A stretch of 64,000 bases of DNA from Gemmata palustris (GCF_017939745.1 NZ_JAGKQQ010000001.1:1984001-2048000), one strand, 5' to 3'. Shown: positions 8,028 to 17,454, numbered from the stretch's first letter. Notes: a model not told the origin generated them from the sequence alone. Made by a program: numbers and translations.

Positions 8028-10565
8028 ATGACGGCCCCGCTCCGCCGTGCTGCGTGCGTTGTCGCGACCCTACTGCTCGCGCCTCCGTTCACTGCCACTG
8101 CCGCGCCACCCGCTGCGCCGGCCAACGCATCCGCCGATGATGAGTTCTTCGAGAAGAAGATCCGGCCGCTACTCGCGGACCACTGTTTGAAGTGCCACGG
8201 CACGCCGCCCGCGAACGGCGGGAGCAAGTCCCTCGGGGGCGGGTTCAAGGTCACGTCGCGCGCGGAGCTTCTGAAGGGCGGCGAAACCGGCCCCGCGCTC
8301 GTACCGGGCGAACCGGACAAGAGCCTGCTCGTTAAAGCGGTGGAGTACACCGAAGAGGGGCTCAAAATGCCCCCGAAGGGCAAGCTCTCGGATCAGCAGA
8401 TCGCGGACCTGACGAAGTGGGTGAAGTCCGGCGCCGCGTGGCCCAATGACACCGCGACCACGAACCCAGCAGCACCAGCCGGTCCGCTGTTCACCCCCGA
8501 GCAGAAGGCGTTCTGGGCGTTTCAGCCAGCCAAGTTACCCCCGGTACCGGAGATCCAAAATCCGAAGTACGCGAGCCGGAATGAAATTGACCGTTTCATC
8601 CTCACGAAGCTCAGCGCCGCGAAATTGTCGCCGGCCGATCCCACGGACAAGCGGACGCTGATCCGGCGCGTAACGTTCGATCTCACCGGGCTCCCGCCCA
8701 CGCCAGAAGAAGTCGCAGCGTTCCTCAAAGACGATTCGCCCGAGGCGTTTGAAAAAGTCATCGACCGGTTGCTCGCGGCGCCGACCTACGGCGAGCGCTG
8801 GGCGCGCCACTGGCTCGACGTCGTGCGCTACGCCGACTCCAACGGCCTCGATGAGAACACCTCGTTCGGCAACGCCTGGCGCTACCGCGACTACGTCATC
8901 AAGAGCTTCAACGACGACAAGCCCTACGACCAGTTCGTGAAGGAACAGCTCGCGGGGGATTTGCTCCCCGCCGATTCGGGCGCGGCACGACTGGAACAAC
9001 TGACGGCGACCGGGCTCCTCTCGATCGGGCCGAAGGTGCTCGCGGAGCCGGACAAGCAGAAGATGCTGCTCGACATCGCCGACGAGCAACTCGACACCGT
9101 GGGCAAAGCGTTCATGGGCCTCACGCTCGGCTGCGCCCGGTGCCACGACCACAAGTTCGACCCGATCCCGACGCGCGACTACTACAGCCTCCTCGCCGTG
9201 TTCACCAGCACGCGCACGATGCAGAACCTGAACACCGTCGCGCGCGCCTTCGAGCGGTCCCCGGACGGTCCCGAAAAGCCCGAGATCCGGGCGGACCGCC
9301 AGAAACTCGAACAACTGCGTAAGGACGTCCGCAAGTTGGAGGTGGAGTACAGCAAGGTACCCGAAACAGAGAAGCAGAAGCGCATCGAGGTCGCGGCTAA
9401 GGCAGACGAGAAGCGGGCGGAAATCAAAAAACTCGAAGCGGCACTCCCGCCCGCGAGCCCGGTGGTACTCGCCGTCGAAGAGGGCAGCGGCGGCGCTTAC
9501 GGCACGCACGGGCGCAATCTCTACGTGCAGGTACGCGGTACGTACTCGACGCCGGGCGCTGAAGCCCCCGCAGTCTTCCCGCGCATCATCGCCGGAGAGG
9601 AGCAGAAGCCCTTTGTCGAGATTAAACCGAACCCGGCGGACAAGCTCGAAGCGAACAAGATCCGGTACGGCGCGCTCCGCACATCGAGCGGCCGGTTGGA
9701 ACTCGCGAACTGGCTCGCCGACCCCGCACACCCCCTGACCGCGCGCGTGATGGTCAACCGCGTCTGGCAGCACCACTTCGGCGAAGGGCTGGTGCGCTCG
9801 CCGGACAATTTTGGCCGACTCGGGGACCGGCCGACGCACCCCGAACTGCTCGATTGGCTCGCGGTACAGTTCGTCAAGAACGGCTGGTCGATGAAGAAGT
9901 TGCACAAACTCATCCTGCTCTCGGCGACCTACCAGATGAACAGCACCCACGACGAGCGAGCCGCGCTCGCGGACCCGGAGAACCGCCTCCTGTGGCGGTT
10001 CAACCGCCAGCGCCTCGAAGCCGAAGCCGTGCGCGATTCGATGCTCGTGGTGGCCGGGACGCTCGACCACACTGCGGGCGGTTCGCTCCTCAGCAACGGC
10101 AACTTCGAGTACGTCACCAACGACCAGTCCAACACGAAGACGCGGTACGACAGCCACCGCCGTAGCATCTATTTGCCGGTCATCCGCAACAACGTGTTCG
10201 ACTTCTTCCAGGCCTTCGACTTCGTGGAACCGCACGTTTCTAACGGCAAGCGCGCCTCGACCGTGATCGCGTCGCAGGCACTGTACCTGATGAACAACCC
10301 GTTTGTAACGGAACAAGCGAAGGCGTTCGCGGCATCGCTCTCGAAGCCCGAGGGGAACGACGCGGACCGCGTGAAAGCCGCGTACCTGCGGGCACTCGCG
10401 CGCCCCGCGACCGACGAAGACGTGAGTCGCGCTGTGAGCTTCGTTCAGCGGTTCGATGCCGCGCTGAGCACGAAAGAAACGGACGCCGCAACCCGCCGCA
10501 CGAAGGCCTGGGCCGCGTGGTGCCAGGTGCTGTTCGCGAGCAGCGAATTCGTGTACGTGAACTGA
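8028..10565 (+). CDS. PSD1 cytochrome c-like / DUF1549 / DUF1553 exported protein
   Basis: I chose the ATG at 8028 because it begins a clear signal peptide (MTAPLRRAACVVATLLLAP); the frame is open further upstream but without coding character. The 845-residue product has an N-terminal Planctomycete Cytochrome C domain with heme motif CLKCH (C53, C56, H57). DUF1549 follows (the GLPPTPEEVAAFL and RWARHWLDVVRYADSNG landmarks), with a second CARCH motif at 369-373 in LGCARCHDHKFDPIPTRDYY. DUF1553 closes the protein (RVMVNRVWQHHFGEGLV, LWRFNRQRLEAEAVRDSML). A charged coiled-coil lies between the two DUFs. The family is abundant in planctomycetes and usually sits next to a DUF1501 gene, as here. 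It is periplasmic and probably redox-linked, but the substrate is unknown. Confidence 0.92.
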   Translation: MTAPLRRAACVVATLLLAPPFTATAAPPAAPANASADDEFFEKKIRPLLADHCLKCHGTPPANGGSKSLGGGFKVTSRAELLKGGETGPALVPGEPDKSLLVKAVEYTEEGLKMPPKGKLSDQQIADLTKWVKSGAAWPNDTATTNPAAPAGPLFTPEQKAFWAFQPAKLPPVPEIQNPKYASRNEIDRFILTKLSAAKLSPADPTDKRTLIRRVTFDLTGLPPTPEEVAAFLKDDSPEAFEKVIDRLLAAPTYGERWARHWLDVVRYADSNGLDENTSFGNAWRYRDYVIKSFNDDKPYDQFVKEQLAGDLLPADSGAARLEQLTATGLLSIGPKVLAEPDKQKMLLDIADEQLDTVGKAFMGLTLGCARCHDHKFDPIPTRDYYSLLAVFTSTRTMQNLNTVARAFERSPDGPEKPEIRADRQKLEQLRKDVRKLEVEYSKVPETEKQKRIEVAAKADEKRAEIKKLEAALPPASPVVLAVEEGSGGAYGTHGRNLYVQVRGTYSTPGAEAPAVFPRIIAGEEQKPFVEIKPNPADKLEANKIRYGALRTSSGRLELANWLADPAHPLTARVMVNRVWQHHFGEGLVRSPDNFGRLGDRPTHPELLDWLAVQFVKNGWSMKKLHKLILLSATYQMNSTHDERAALADPENRLLWRFNRQRLEAEAVRDSMLVVAGTLDHTAGGSLLSNGNFEYVTNDQSNTKTRYDSHRRSIYLPVIRNNVFDFFQAFDFVEPHVSNGKRASTVIASQALYLMNNPFVTEQAKAFAASLSKPEGNDADRVKAAYLRALARPATDEDVSRAVSFVQRFDAALSTKETDAATRRTKAWAAWCQVLFASSEFVYVN

Positions 10566-10569
10566 TTCG

Positions 10570-10640
10570 GCGAACCCCGCCCGCAAGGGCGGCGGGTGAT
10601 TCACATGATGAGACCCGCCGCCCTTGCGGGCGGGGTTCGC
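10570..10640. repeat. Perfect 28-bp inverted repeat, REP/BIME-like, with hairpin arms
   Basis: Arms 10570-10597 and 10613-10640 are exact reverse complements separated by 15 bp. Each arm begins GCGAACCCCGCC and contains its own stem, CCGCCC/GGGCGG around a GCAA tetraloop. It fills the gap between the DUF1553 and DUF1501 genes. It could attenuate transcription or stabilise mRNA ends. The DUF1501 ATG lies 12 bp after it. Confidence 0.85.
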
Positions 10641-10652
10641 CCGGGAGCAACG

Positions 10653-12065
10653 ATGCCGACGTTCTGTAACACGCTCGCACCCGCCGTTTCCCGGCGCGAC
10701 ATGCTGAAGCTGTCGGCGAACAGCTTCGGGCTGCTTGCGCTGGCCGACATGCTCCACGCGCGCGAAGCGAAATCCGCCTCCGCCCTCGCGCCGCGACCCA
10801 CGCACTTCGCGCCAAAAGCGAAGCGCGTGATCTTCCTGTTCATGCACGGCGGACCGTCGCAGGTCGATACGTTCGACCCCAAGCCAATGCTGAAGAAGCA
10901 CCACGGCAAACCCTACCCGGGACAGAAGCCGCGCGTGCAGTTCGCCGCGACCGGGAACCTCCTTCAGTCGCCTTGGGAGTTCCGGCCCGGGGGCGATAGC
11001 GGCATCCAGGTGAGCGACCTGTTCCCCGAGGTCCGCAAGCGCGCGGACGACCTCTGCGTGATCCGCTCGGTCCACGCGGACAACTCCGCGCACGGCGGCG
11101 CGCTCCTTCAACTGCACACCGGGAGCGACACGTTCGTCCGGCCCAGCATCGGGAGCTGGGTCACTTACGGCCTCGGTAGCGAAAATCAGAACCTGCCCGG
11201 GTTCATCACGCTCTGCCCCACGCTGGGGCACGGCGGGTTACAGAACTGGTCGAGCGCGTTCCTGCCGGCCGCGTACCAGGGCACACCGATCGGGCACTCG
11301 GGCATTCCGGCCAAACAAGCCACGGTGAAGGACATCGTGCCCGCGGCCGCCCCCGAACTCCAGCGAATGCAGCTCGAACTCTTAAAAGAAATCAACACCA
11401 GTCACTTCTCGAAGAGCGGACCCGACGCGGCCCTCGAAGCCCGCATCGGGTCGTTCGAGCTGGCATTCCGAATGCAGGCAGAAGCCCCGACGGTCACGGA
11501 CCTGTCGAAAGAAACCGTGAAGACGCGCGAGAGCTACGGTATCGGAGACGGCAAACCGACGGACAACTTCGGGCGCCAGTGTCTTACGGCCCGGAGGCTG
11601 GCCGAAGCCGGCGTGCGGTTCATTCAATGCACCCACAGTTACAAGTGGGACCAACACGACAACTTGAAGAAGGACCACACGAAGAACGCGCTGGAAGTGG
11701 ACAAGCCCATCGCGGCGCTCTTGGCCGACCTGAAGCAGCGCGACCTGCTGAAAGACACACTCGTGTGGTGGGGCGGCGAGTTCGGGCGCACGCCCGCGGC
11801 GCAGGGCGGCGACGGGCGCGACCACAACCCGCACGCCTTCAGCATGTGGCTCGCCGGAGGGGGAGTAACTGGGGGCATGGTCCACGGCGCGACCGACGAC
11901 TTCGGTTACTACGCGATGGACAAGAAGGTCCACATGCACGACCTGCACGCCACGATCCTGCACCTGCTCGGGCTCGACCACGAAAAGCTGACGTTCAAGC
12001 ACGCCGGGCGCGACTTCCGCCTCACCGACGTGAAGGGAAACGTGGTGAAGGAACTGTTCGAGTAA
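10653..12065 (+). CDS. DUF1501 exported protein (sulfatase-like fold), Tat signal
   Basis: The 470-residue protein begins at the ATG just after the inverted repeat; an upstream ATG at 10596 would lie inside the repeat and is unlikely. The N-terminus carries a twin-arginine signal (SRRDMLKLSANSFGLLAL). DUF1501 landmarks follow: FLFMHGGPSQVDTFDPKP, the internal FGRQCLTARRLAEAGVRFIQ, and the C-terminal WWGGEFGRTPAAQGGDGRDH with MHDLHATILHLLGLDHEKL. The family belongs to the alkaline phosphatase/sulfatase superfamily, but its reaction is not established. It forms module A with the DUF1549/DUF1553 gene just upstream. Confidence 0.9.
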   Translation: MPTFCNTLAPAVSRRDMLKLSANSFGLLALADMLHAREAKSASALAPRPTHFAPKAKRVIFLFMHGGPSQVDTFDPKPMLKKHHGKPYPGQKPRVQFAATGNLLQSPWEFRPGGDSGIQVSDLFPEVRKRADDLCVIRSVHADNSAHGGALLQLHTGSDTFVRPSIGSWVTYGLGSENQNLPGFITLCPTLGHGGLQNWSSAFLPAAYQGTPIGHSGIPAKQATVKDIVPAAAPELQRMQLELLKEINTSHFSKSGPDAALEARIGSFELAFRMQAEAPTVTDLSKETVKTRESYGIGDGKPTDNFGRQCLTARRLAEAGVRFIQCTHSYKWDQHDNLKKDHTKNALEVDKPIAALLADLKQRDLLKDTLVWWGGEFGRTPAAQGGDGRDHNPHAFSMWLAGGGVTGGMVHGATDDFGYYAMDKKVHMHDLHATILHLLGLDHEKLTFKHAGRDFRLTDVKGNVVKELFE

Positions 12066-12083
12066 CTCTCGGCTCGGTTGAGG

Positions 12084-13967
12084 TCACTGAATTTTGGCAC
12101 CCAGGAGCGCCTCGTTCACGTCCCACACCGCGACCGGCGCGCCATTGGCAACCGTAACGAGTTGCGTCCCCGTAGGGTGGAACGCGATCGACCGAACGAC
12201 GCGCCCGCCCGTTTCGATGAGTTGCGTCTGCTGAGCGGTTTCGGTGTGCCAAAGCCACACGTGGCCGTCCGGCGTCCCGGCCGCGAGGCGCTTACCATCA
12301 GGCGAGAACGCCAAGCACGTCAGCACGCGCTCGAACCCGGTGATCGATCGCAACAGCTCGCGGTTTCGCACGTCCCAAAGTTGAATGACGCCGTTGAAGC
12401 CGACCGCGAGTAATCGCCCGTCGTCCGAGTAGGCCAGCGCGGTCAGCGGCTTCTTCGGTGTGGAGAGCGCGGAGAGCCGGTCACCGGTCGCGGCATCGAG
12501 CAGAGCGATCTTGTTGTTCGGGCTGCGGCTCGGGTCGTTCAACCCGACCGCGAGCACGCGCGAATCGGGGCTGGCGGCGATGCACCCCACGTTCTCGTCG
12601 AACTCGCGCACGAACCGCTCGTTCCCGGTTCCGCCGTCGAAGATGCGGACGCGCTTGCTCGGCTTCGGTTCAACCAGCGCGAGCCAGGACGCATCCGGCG
12701 CCGCGGTCCACAGTCGCGCTTCGTTCGGGCGCACGTTGATCGCCGCGTGTTCCCCGCCGTCGGGGAGGGTGCGAACCAGTACGCGGTCGTCCTTCTCACC
12801 GCGGAAAGTGATGAGGAGCTGCTTGTTACGTGCGAACGCGGCCTGCCCCTCGAGCCTCCGAACGTAAAAGCTGAGTTCGACGGGACCGGTCGGGGTCCAG
12901 CGCGTGAACGCGCGCCCGTTCGCGGTCCACACCTCGGAGCCGTCTGGCGAAAAGATCGCGTCGCGGTAACCGGGTACCGGGGCCGTGAGCGTGCGCCTTG
13001 CAACACGGTCCACGTTCCACGACTGCTCGATGTGAACTTTGTCAAAACCCGCGTTCACGACGGCCGAGCCGACCCCGACCAGGACCGGCTTCGGAGTGGC
13101 GGCGCGGACCAGTTCCACCTTCCCGCGCTTGATGTCCACGCGGGCCGAATCGGGGCCGGCCGAAGAAACAATGAACAATCCGCTCCGCGCGAACACTTCC
13201 GCCACCGGCGTGCCCACGACCATGTGTCTGTTATCAGATTGCTGCGGGACCGCGGCCGTGAGTTGCCCCGCGGCCAGGAACAATTGCGACTTGGTCGCGT
13301 TCTCCGGCGCGCTGGCCCGGAACCGCACAACGGAGTCCGGTTCGATCTCGAACCGCGAGTTATCGGAGAGCACGTCCACGACCGCGAGGCTGTCATCACC
13401 CACGGTGCGAAGGGTGAACCCCGCGGGAAGGTCGCCGCCCTCCTCTGTGGGAATCGCATCACCCGCGGGGTTGAGCACCTCGACGAACCCCGCCTTCCGC
13501 GACAGCTTGGCGAACGCCCGTGTCTCGGGAACTGCCGCTTCGTCGCGCTTGGGCTGAACAACTTCCGCGGGTTTGGTGCCCAACCACACAACGAGCACGA
13601 TCGTGGCCGCACACGCGGTCAGCGCAACCACTCCGGCCCACCTCCGGCGCTGCGGACGCGATTCAGCCCGCGGCACCGGCGCGAGTTCCGAACGCGCGGC
13701 CCATGTGGGTGGCGCTCGGTCGGCGATTTCGGCCAGCACCGCGTCGGTTGTGCGCTCGGTCTGGAATTCTTGTACTCGCGCGAGCGTCGCTTCGGAGAGA
13801 TCGAAGCCCGTGCGGAGCCCGCGGAGTTCCGCTTCGAGTTCAAGCAGCGCGAGGTGTTCCGCTTCCGCGTCGGGATCGGTCGCGATGAGGGCGTCGAGTT
13901 CCGCACCCTCGGCGTCGCTGAGAGTGTGGTCGAGCAGGCGCAGGGTGAGTTCGGTGATGCGAGTCAT
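12084..13967 (-). CDS. Membrane anti-sigma-like protein with FecR domain and WD40 repeats
   Basis: The 627-residue protein has an N-terminal cytoplasmic helical domain of ~105 residues (MTRITELTLRLLDHTLSDAEG), similar to planctomycete anti-sigma N-termini. One membrane segment follows at about 108-128 (VVALTACAATIVLVVWLG). Then comes a FecR-like domain (~150-290, with FEIEPDSVVRFRASAPEN and GTPVAEVFARSG). The C-terminal WD40/propeller region contains GYRDAIFSPDGSEVWTANG, LTALAYSDDGRLLAVGFNG and LTCLAFSPDGKRLAAGTPDG. It overlaps the upstream ECF sigma factor by 4 bp (ATGA), so the two are translationally coupled. It most likely binds that sigma factor and senses a periplasmic signal through the FecR/WD40 part. 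The partnership is inferred from gene order. Confidence 0.85.
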   Translation of the reverse strand: MTRITELTLRLLDHTLSDAEGAELDALIATDPDAEAEHLALLELEAELRGLRTGFDLSEATLARVQEFQTERTTDAVLAEIADRAPPTWAARSELAPVPRAESRPQRRRWAGVVALTACAATIVLVVWLGTKPAEVVQPKRDEAAVPETRAFAKLSRKAGFVEVLNPAGDAIPTEEGGDLPAGFTLRTVGDDSLAVVDVLSDNSRFEIEPDSVVRFRASAPENATKSQLFLAAGQLTAAVPQQSDNRHMVVGTPVAEVFARSGLFIVSSAGPDSARVDIKRGKVELVRAATPKPVLVGVGSAVVNAGFDKVHIEQSWNVDRVARRTLTAPVPGYRDAIFSPDGSEVWTANGRAFTRWTPTGPVELSFYVRRLEGQAAFARNKQLLITFRGEKDDRVLVRTLPDGGEHAAINVRPNEARLWTAAPDASWLALVEPKPSKRVRIFDGGTGNERFVREFDENVGCIAASPDSRVLAVGLNDPSRSPNNKIALLDAATGDRLSALSTPKKPLTALAYSDDGRLLAVGFNGVIQLWDVRNRELLRSITGFERVLTCLAFSPDGKRLAAGTPDGHVWLWHTETAQQTQLIETGGRVVRSIAFHPTGTQLVTVANGAPVAVWDVNEALLGAKIQ

Positions 13968-14557
13968 GCGTCGGTTAGCTTATTTTGGATGCACGCGCGG
14001 AGCCGGAACCGAATGCGGGAAATCATTCGCTGCACGGCTTCGGGCGTCTGCCCCTGCTCCTCGGCGATGGCCTCGAAGGAAAGGCCCTTCTCGTACCGCA
14101 AGTTCACGAGTACAGCGTCACGCGGCGGGAGCTGATCCCGGCACCCGCGGAGGGCCTCGACGAAGTTCTCAGAATCGTCGTTCGCCGAACCGGATTCGGC
14201 CCGGAGGCGCTCCGCGAGCCGCTCGCGGTACACGGCCAACCGCCGGTCCTCGCGCCCCGCGGCCCGGAGCTCTTTCCGCAAGCGGTTACGTGCGACGGTC
14301 CGCACCCACGCGCCGAAGTCCGTACCGGGAGCGTACTGGTCCAGGTGAAAGTAAGCGTCCACGAACACTTGTTGCACGAGATTTTCGGTCGCGTCGCGGT
14401 CGCGGAGCACGGCCGCGGCGATGCGCCACACGCTTTCCTGGTACAGGCGCACGAGCCCGGCGAACGCCGGGGTGTCACCGGCGAGCACGTCTGCCACAAT
14501 CCGGTCGGCTTCCAGTGTCGCCGGTCCGGTCTGTTCCGAGTCGTGTTCCACAATCAC
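13964..14557 (-). CDS. ECF RNA polymerase sigma factor (sigma-70 family)
   Basis: The ~197-residue product has sigma-70 region 2 (AFAGLVRLYQESVWRIAAAVLRDRD, ATENLVQQVFVDAYFHLDQY) and region 4 (LPPRDAVLVNLRYEKGLSFEAIAEEQ, then the recognition helix TPEAVQRMISRIRFRL). The frame is open to an ATG at 14644, but the extra 29 codons have AT-richer third positions than the rest and no family similarity. I therefore prefer a GTG start at 14557 (or 14551), with a GGGG sequence ~10 bp upstream. The 3' end overlaps the FecR-WD40 gene by 4 bp. It should direct polymerase to target promoters when released by that partner. Divergent to it is the GT2 gene. Confidence 0.88.
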   Translation of the reverse strand: MIVEHDSEQTGPATLEADRIVADVLAGDTPAFAGLVRLYQESVWRIAAAVLRDRDATENLVQQVFVDAYFHLDQYAPGTDFGAWVRTVARNRLRKELRAAGREDRRLAVYRERLAERLRAESGSANDDSENFVEALRGCRDQLPPRDAVLVNLRYEKGLSFEAIAEEQGQTPEAVQRMISRIRFRLRACIQNKLTDA

Positions 14558-14846
14558 CAAGAAGAACCCCGCTGACGGGCGCGCCCAGACACACGAAATT
14601 GCGTTCGCGCTGTGATTTTGCGCCCCCCAGCAACCTGCGAACAATCAACTCGTTCGCCAAAATGACCCGAATTCGGTGCCGCGTCGATTCGCGCGAAGCC
14701 GTCCGGCGCGGATTTAACCCCGCATTTGGTCCAAAATCAGCACTTTTCGCCGGCAAACGGGCCGGGCCGGTCGCGATTGACCCGGCCGCGCACTTCCCCT
14801 ATAACCCCGCGTCGCCCCTACCCCGAGCCGGCGGGTTTCGTTCACT

Positions 14847-15632
14847 ATGGCCCCGCTCCTCACAACTGTTTGCGGCCCCGCCCACCAGCCGACCGAGGCG
14901 TGGGACCACGCGCCCCCCGTGCGCACCTGCACGGTCACGCTCGTCGTGCCGACTCTCAACGAGATCGACGGCATGAGGGCGATCATGCCGCTCATCCGCC
15001 CCGAATGGGTGGATCAGATCATTATTCTGGACGGCGGGTCCACCGACGGCACGGTCGAGTGGGCGCGGGCCAACGGCTACGAGGTCCACGTCCAGAGTGA
15101 ACCCGGTATCCGCCAGGCGTACATGGAAGTGCTCCCGAAGGTGCGCGGGGACGTGATCGTCACCTTCAGCCCGGACGGGAACAGTATCCCCGACCTGCTC
15201 GTCGACCTCGTCACCAAGATCGACGAGGGGTACGACATGGTGATCGTGTCGCGCTACAAGCCCCCCGCGAAGAGCACGGACGACGACTGGGTGACCGCGT
15301 TCGGGAACTGGCTGTTCACGCGCACGGTGAACCTGCTCCACGGCGGCCGGTACACCGACGCGATGGTGATTTACCGGGCGTACCGCACCCGCCTCGTCCG
15401 CGAACTGGAACTCGACCAGGACCGGTGGTACCAAACGCCCGAGCGCCTGTTCGGGTGCCGCATCAGTTGGGAGCCGCTGCTCTCCGTGCGCGCGGCCCGC
15501 CGGCGCCTCAAAGTGGCAGAGATTGCGGGTGACGAACCCCCTCGGATCGGTGGCGAACGCAAACTCCGAGTGATCCGGTGGGGCGCATCGTACTACTTCC
15601 AGTTCCTCCGGGACTTCTTCCTCTGGCGCTGA
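14847..15632 (+). CDS. Family 2 glycosyltransferase (DPM1-like)
   Basis: The 261-residue protein has a GT-A fold of GT2. The nucleotide-sugar binding strand is VTLVVPTLNEIDGMRAIMPL, followed by IIILDGGSTDGTVEWA. The metal/acceptor region VIVTFSPDGNSIPDLL stands where the DxD is normally found. A later VIVSRYKPP segment matches the polyprenol-phosphate glycosyltransferase subgroup. There is no clear membrane helix. The 547-residue polytopic protein starts 32 bp downstream, so the pair may transfer sugar via a lipid carrier: the GT2 makes the polyprenyl-phosphate sugar and the membrane protein uses it. That coupling is inference. Confidence 0.85.
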   Translation: MAPLLTTVCGPAHQPTEAWDHAPPVRTCTVTLVVPTLNEIDGMRAIMPLIRPEWVDQIIILDGGSTDGTVEWARANGYEVHVQSEPGIRQAYMEVLPKVRGDVIVTFSPDGNSIPDLLVDLVTKIDEGYDMVIVSRYKPPAKSTDDDWVTAFGNWLFTRTVNLLHGGRYTDAMVIYRAYRTRLVRELELDQDRWYQTPERLFGCRISWEPLLSVRAARRRLKVAEIAGDEPPRIGGERKLRVIRWGASYYFQFLRDFFLWR

Positions 15633-15664
15633 GCGCCGAAATCACCTATTGAGGCGCGCCACGG

Positions 15665-17308
15665 ATGATTCGCCGACTCGCGGAATGGACCCGAACCCCG
15701 ATCGGTCGGCGGACCGTCACGGATCTTTTGGTTCTCGCCGGCGTGTTCGGGTTCGTGATGATGGCCCACGCGCCCTCGCTCAAGCACCCGCCCCGCGCGG
15801 ACCAGTGGTGCTACCTCGTCGATGCGATGAACGACCACTCGTTCTTCGACGCCCTGCGCCACACGTACTCCTATAATCGCACGCGGCAGATGATGCCGGG
15901 CGACACCGACTTGTTCCGGCCGATCCTGTTCGCTCTACTCGCAGCAGAAAAGACCGCGTTCGAGGGCAATCTCGCACTCACACAAGGGTTCGGCATCGCC
16001 CTCCATTGTGCCACCTGTGTACTGTTCTTCGTGCTACTGCGTCAGATCGCGAATATCGTTCGGCCACCGAGTGAGGGCTCGGCCACATCCGACCCCGGAC
16101 GCGACTACCTCATCTACGCCACGCTCGCGTTCTTCGCGCTCAACCCGTGCGGTCAGGAACTCGTCATCTGGAGCCACCTGCACGGTTACTTGCTGTTCCT
16201 GCTATTTCTCCTCGGGTCCGTGAGCTGTCTGTTCCGATACGCAAGCGGAGTGCAAAATGGCACCCCCGCACGCGGATACCTCTGGGGGACGTGGGCACTG
16301 GCACTTCTTTCGGCGTTCACTTACGAGTTGGGCCAACTCTACGCCGTCCTTGCCGGTGCGTTTACGGCGGCTGTGCTGCTCCCACAAATCGGAAAGAAGC
16401 GCGCGGCACTCGTGATTGCGGCGTTCGCGTCGATCATAGTCATCTACCAAACAACGAACCGAATCGACCTACACGCCCACCGCGGAAACTACGTCGCCGA
16501 CAATCTGGGACCGGCCATCGTGGACCAGGCGCTCACGCGCGCGACGCTGGAACACTCCGTGCGCTACGGGAGCTACACTGCGGTCCAGCCGTTCTTCCCC
16601 TCGCTGGTCCAGACGACGTACAGCGGGCAGCGCCTCCAGATCGCAGAGAGCCTGGAGTGGAAGATCCGGCTGCGGTTCCTGTCGCCGGCAGTGGCAACAT
16701 CGATCGCCGTACTCGGGGCCGCCGTAATCCTGGGACTTGTGGGTCTGTGGCGACTCGTTGGCACACGGGCACGGTTACCGCTGCTCACGTTGTTGTTGCC
16801 GACCGTGCTGTACGCCGCTTACGGCGCGATGACCGTACTCGGCCGAATGAACATGCGCCCCAGCCCGTTTATCCTCAGTTCGAACTCGTACTACGCCTAC
16901 ACTGCGCTGCTGTTTGGGCTGCTGGCAGTGTCGGCCGCGTGGTTCGCGGTCGGTTCGTGGGGTGGTCGCATTCGCACCGGGTTGGTGATCGGACTTCTCG
17001 CCCTCAGCACCCTGGGGGCCGAGCACATCCGCGATGCAAACCTCACTGTAACGCAGCAAGAACAAGAACTGACCCGCGCGTTACGGGCCGTCCAAACGTT
17101 CGTGGACGCACACCGGCGCGAACCGGGCTTCAGCTTCGAGATCGATTACGCAGCGTCCGATCCCGTGGTGAAGATCCACAACCGCCGCACCACGCAGATC
17201 GTGTTTAACGAATGGATGTCCGCGCCCCAACCGCGGTATCGAGTCACGATCCGGGACGGTAAAATCCAAATCCAACCCGCTTCCGTTGCGTCCGCGCCTG
17301 CCCGATAG
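15665..17308 (+). CDS. Polytopic membrane protein, GT-C-like
   Basis: The 547-residue protein has about ten hydrophobic segments, starting with VTDLLVLAGVFGFVMMAH and including HCATCVLFFVLL, LHGYLLFLLFLLGSV and ALLFGLLAVSAAWFAV. A loop after the first helix contains acidic and aromatic residues (RADQWCYLVDAMNDH), the position of catalytic acids in GT-C enzymes. A soluble C-terminal tail of ~90 residues follows. No named family was recognised. Position directly after a DPM1-like GT2 suggests a lipid-linked-sugar-dependent transferase or another role in surface glycan assembly. Confidence 0.7.
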   Translation: MIRRLAEWTRTPIGRRTVTDLLVLAGVFGFVMMAHAPSLKHPPRADQWCYLVDAMNDHSFFDALRHTYSYNRTRQMMPGDTDLFRPILFALLAAEKTAFEGNLALTQGFGIALHCATCVLFFVLLRQIANIVRPPSEGSATSDPGRDYLIYATLAFFALNPCGQELVIWSHLHGYLLFLLFLLGSVSCLFRYASGVQNGTPARGYLWGTWALALLSAFTYELGQLYAVLAGAFTAAVLLPQIGKKRAALVIAAFASIIVIYQTTNRIDLHAHRGNYVADNLGPAIVDQALTRATLEHSVRYGSYTAVQPFFPSLVQTTYSGQRLQIAESLEWKIRLRFLSPAVATSIAVLGAAVILGLVGLWRLVGTRARLPLLTLLLPTVLYAAYGAMTVLGRMNMRPSPFILSSNSYYAYTALLFGLLAVSAAWFAVGSWGGRIRTGLVIGLLALSTLGAEHIRDANLTVTQQEQELTRALRAVQTFVDAHRREPGFSFEIDYAASDPVVKIHNRRTTQIVFNEWMSAPQPRYRVTIRDGKIQIQPASVASAPAR

Positions 17309-17378
17309 TTTTCGAGGTGCTGTGGGATGCGACAATAACAATCCGCAAGTCGTAACAACGTAATAATTTATCTCGTCG

Positions 17379-17413
17379 TCGGTTCGCGCGGGTTTGCTCG
17401 CGGTGCGAACCGA
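17379..17413. promoter_or_regulatory. Hairpin in the leader upstream of the HDOD gene
   Basis: TCGGTTCGC (17379-17387) pairs perfectly with GCGAACCGA (17405-17413) around a 17-nt loop. It follows an AT-rich stretch (17361-17373, TAATAATTTATCT) that could be promoter DNA. It lies 42 bp before the preferred start of the HDOD gene. No riboswitch family was recognised. Confidence 0.4.
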
Positions 17414-17454
17414 TTCTACGTTTGGGGCACACAACGCTGAAGGACAGCACCCCA

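Noticed and set aside
8535-11231. A very long minus-strand open frame (898 codons) antisense to the PSD1 and DUF1501 genes
   Set aside because: It is Arg/Val/Glu-rich, has no domain signature and lies opposite two clear family members. Long antisense frames are expected in high-GC3 DNA.
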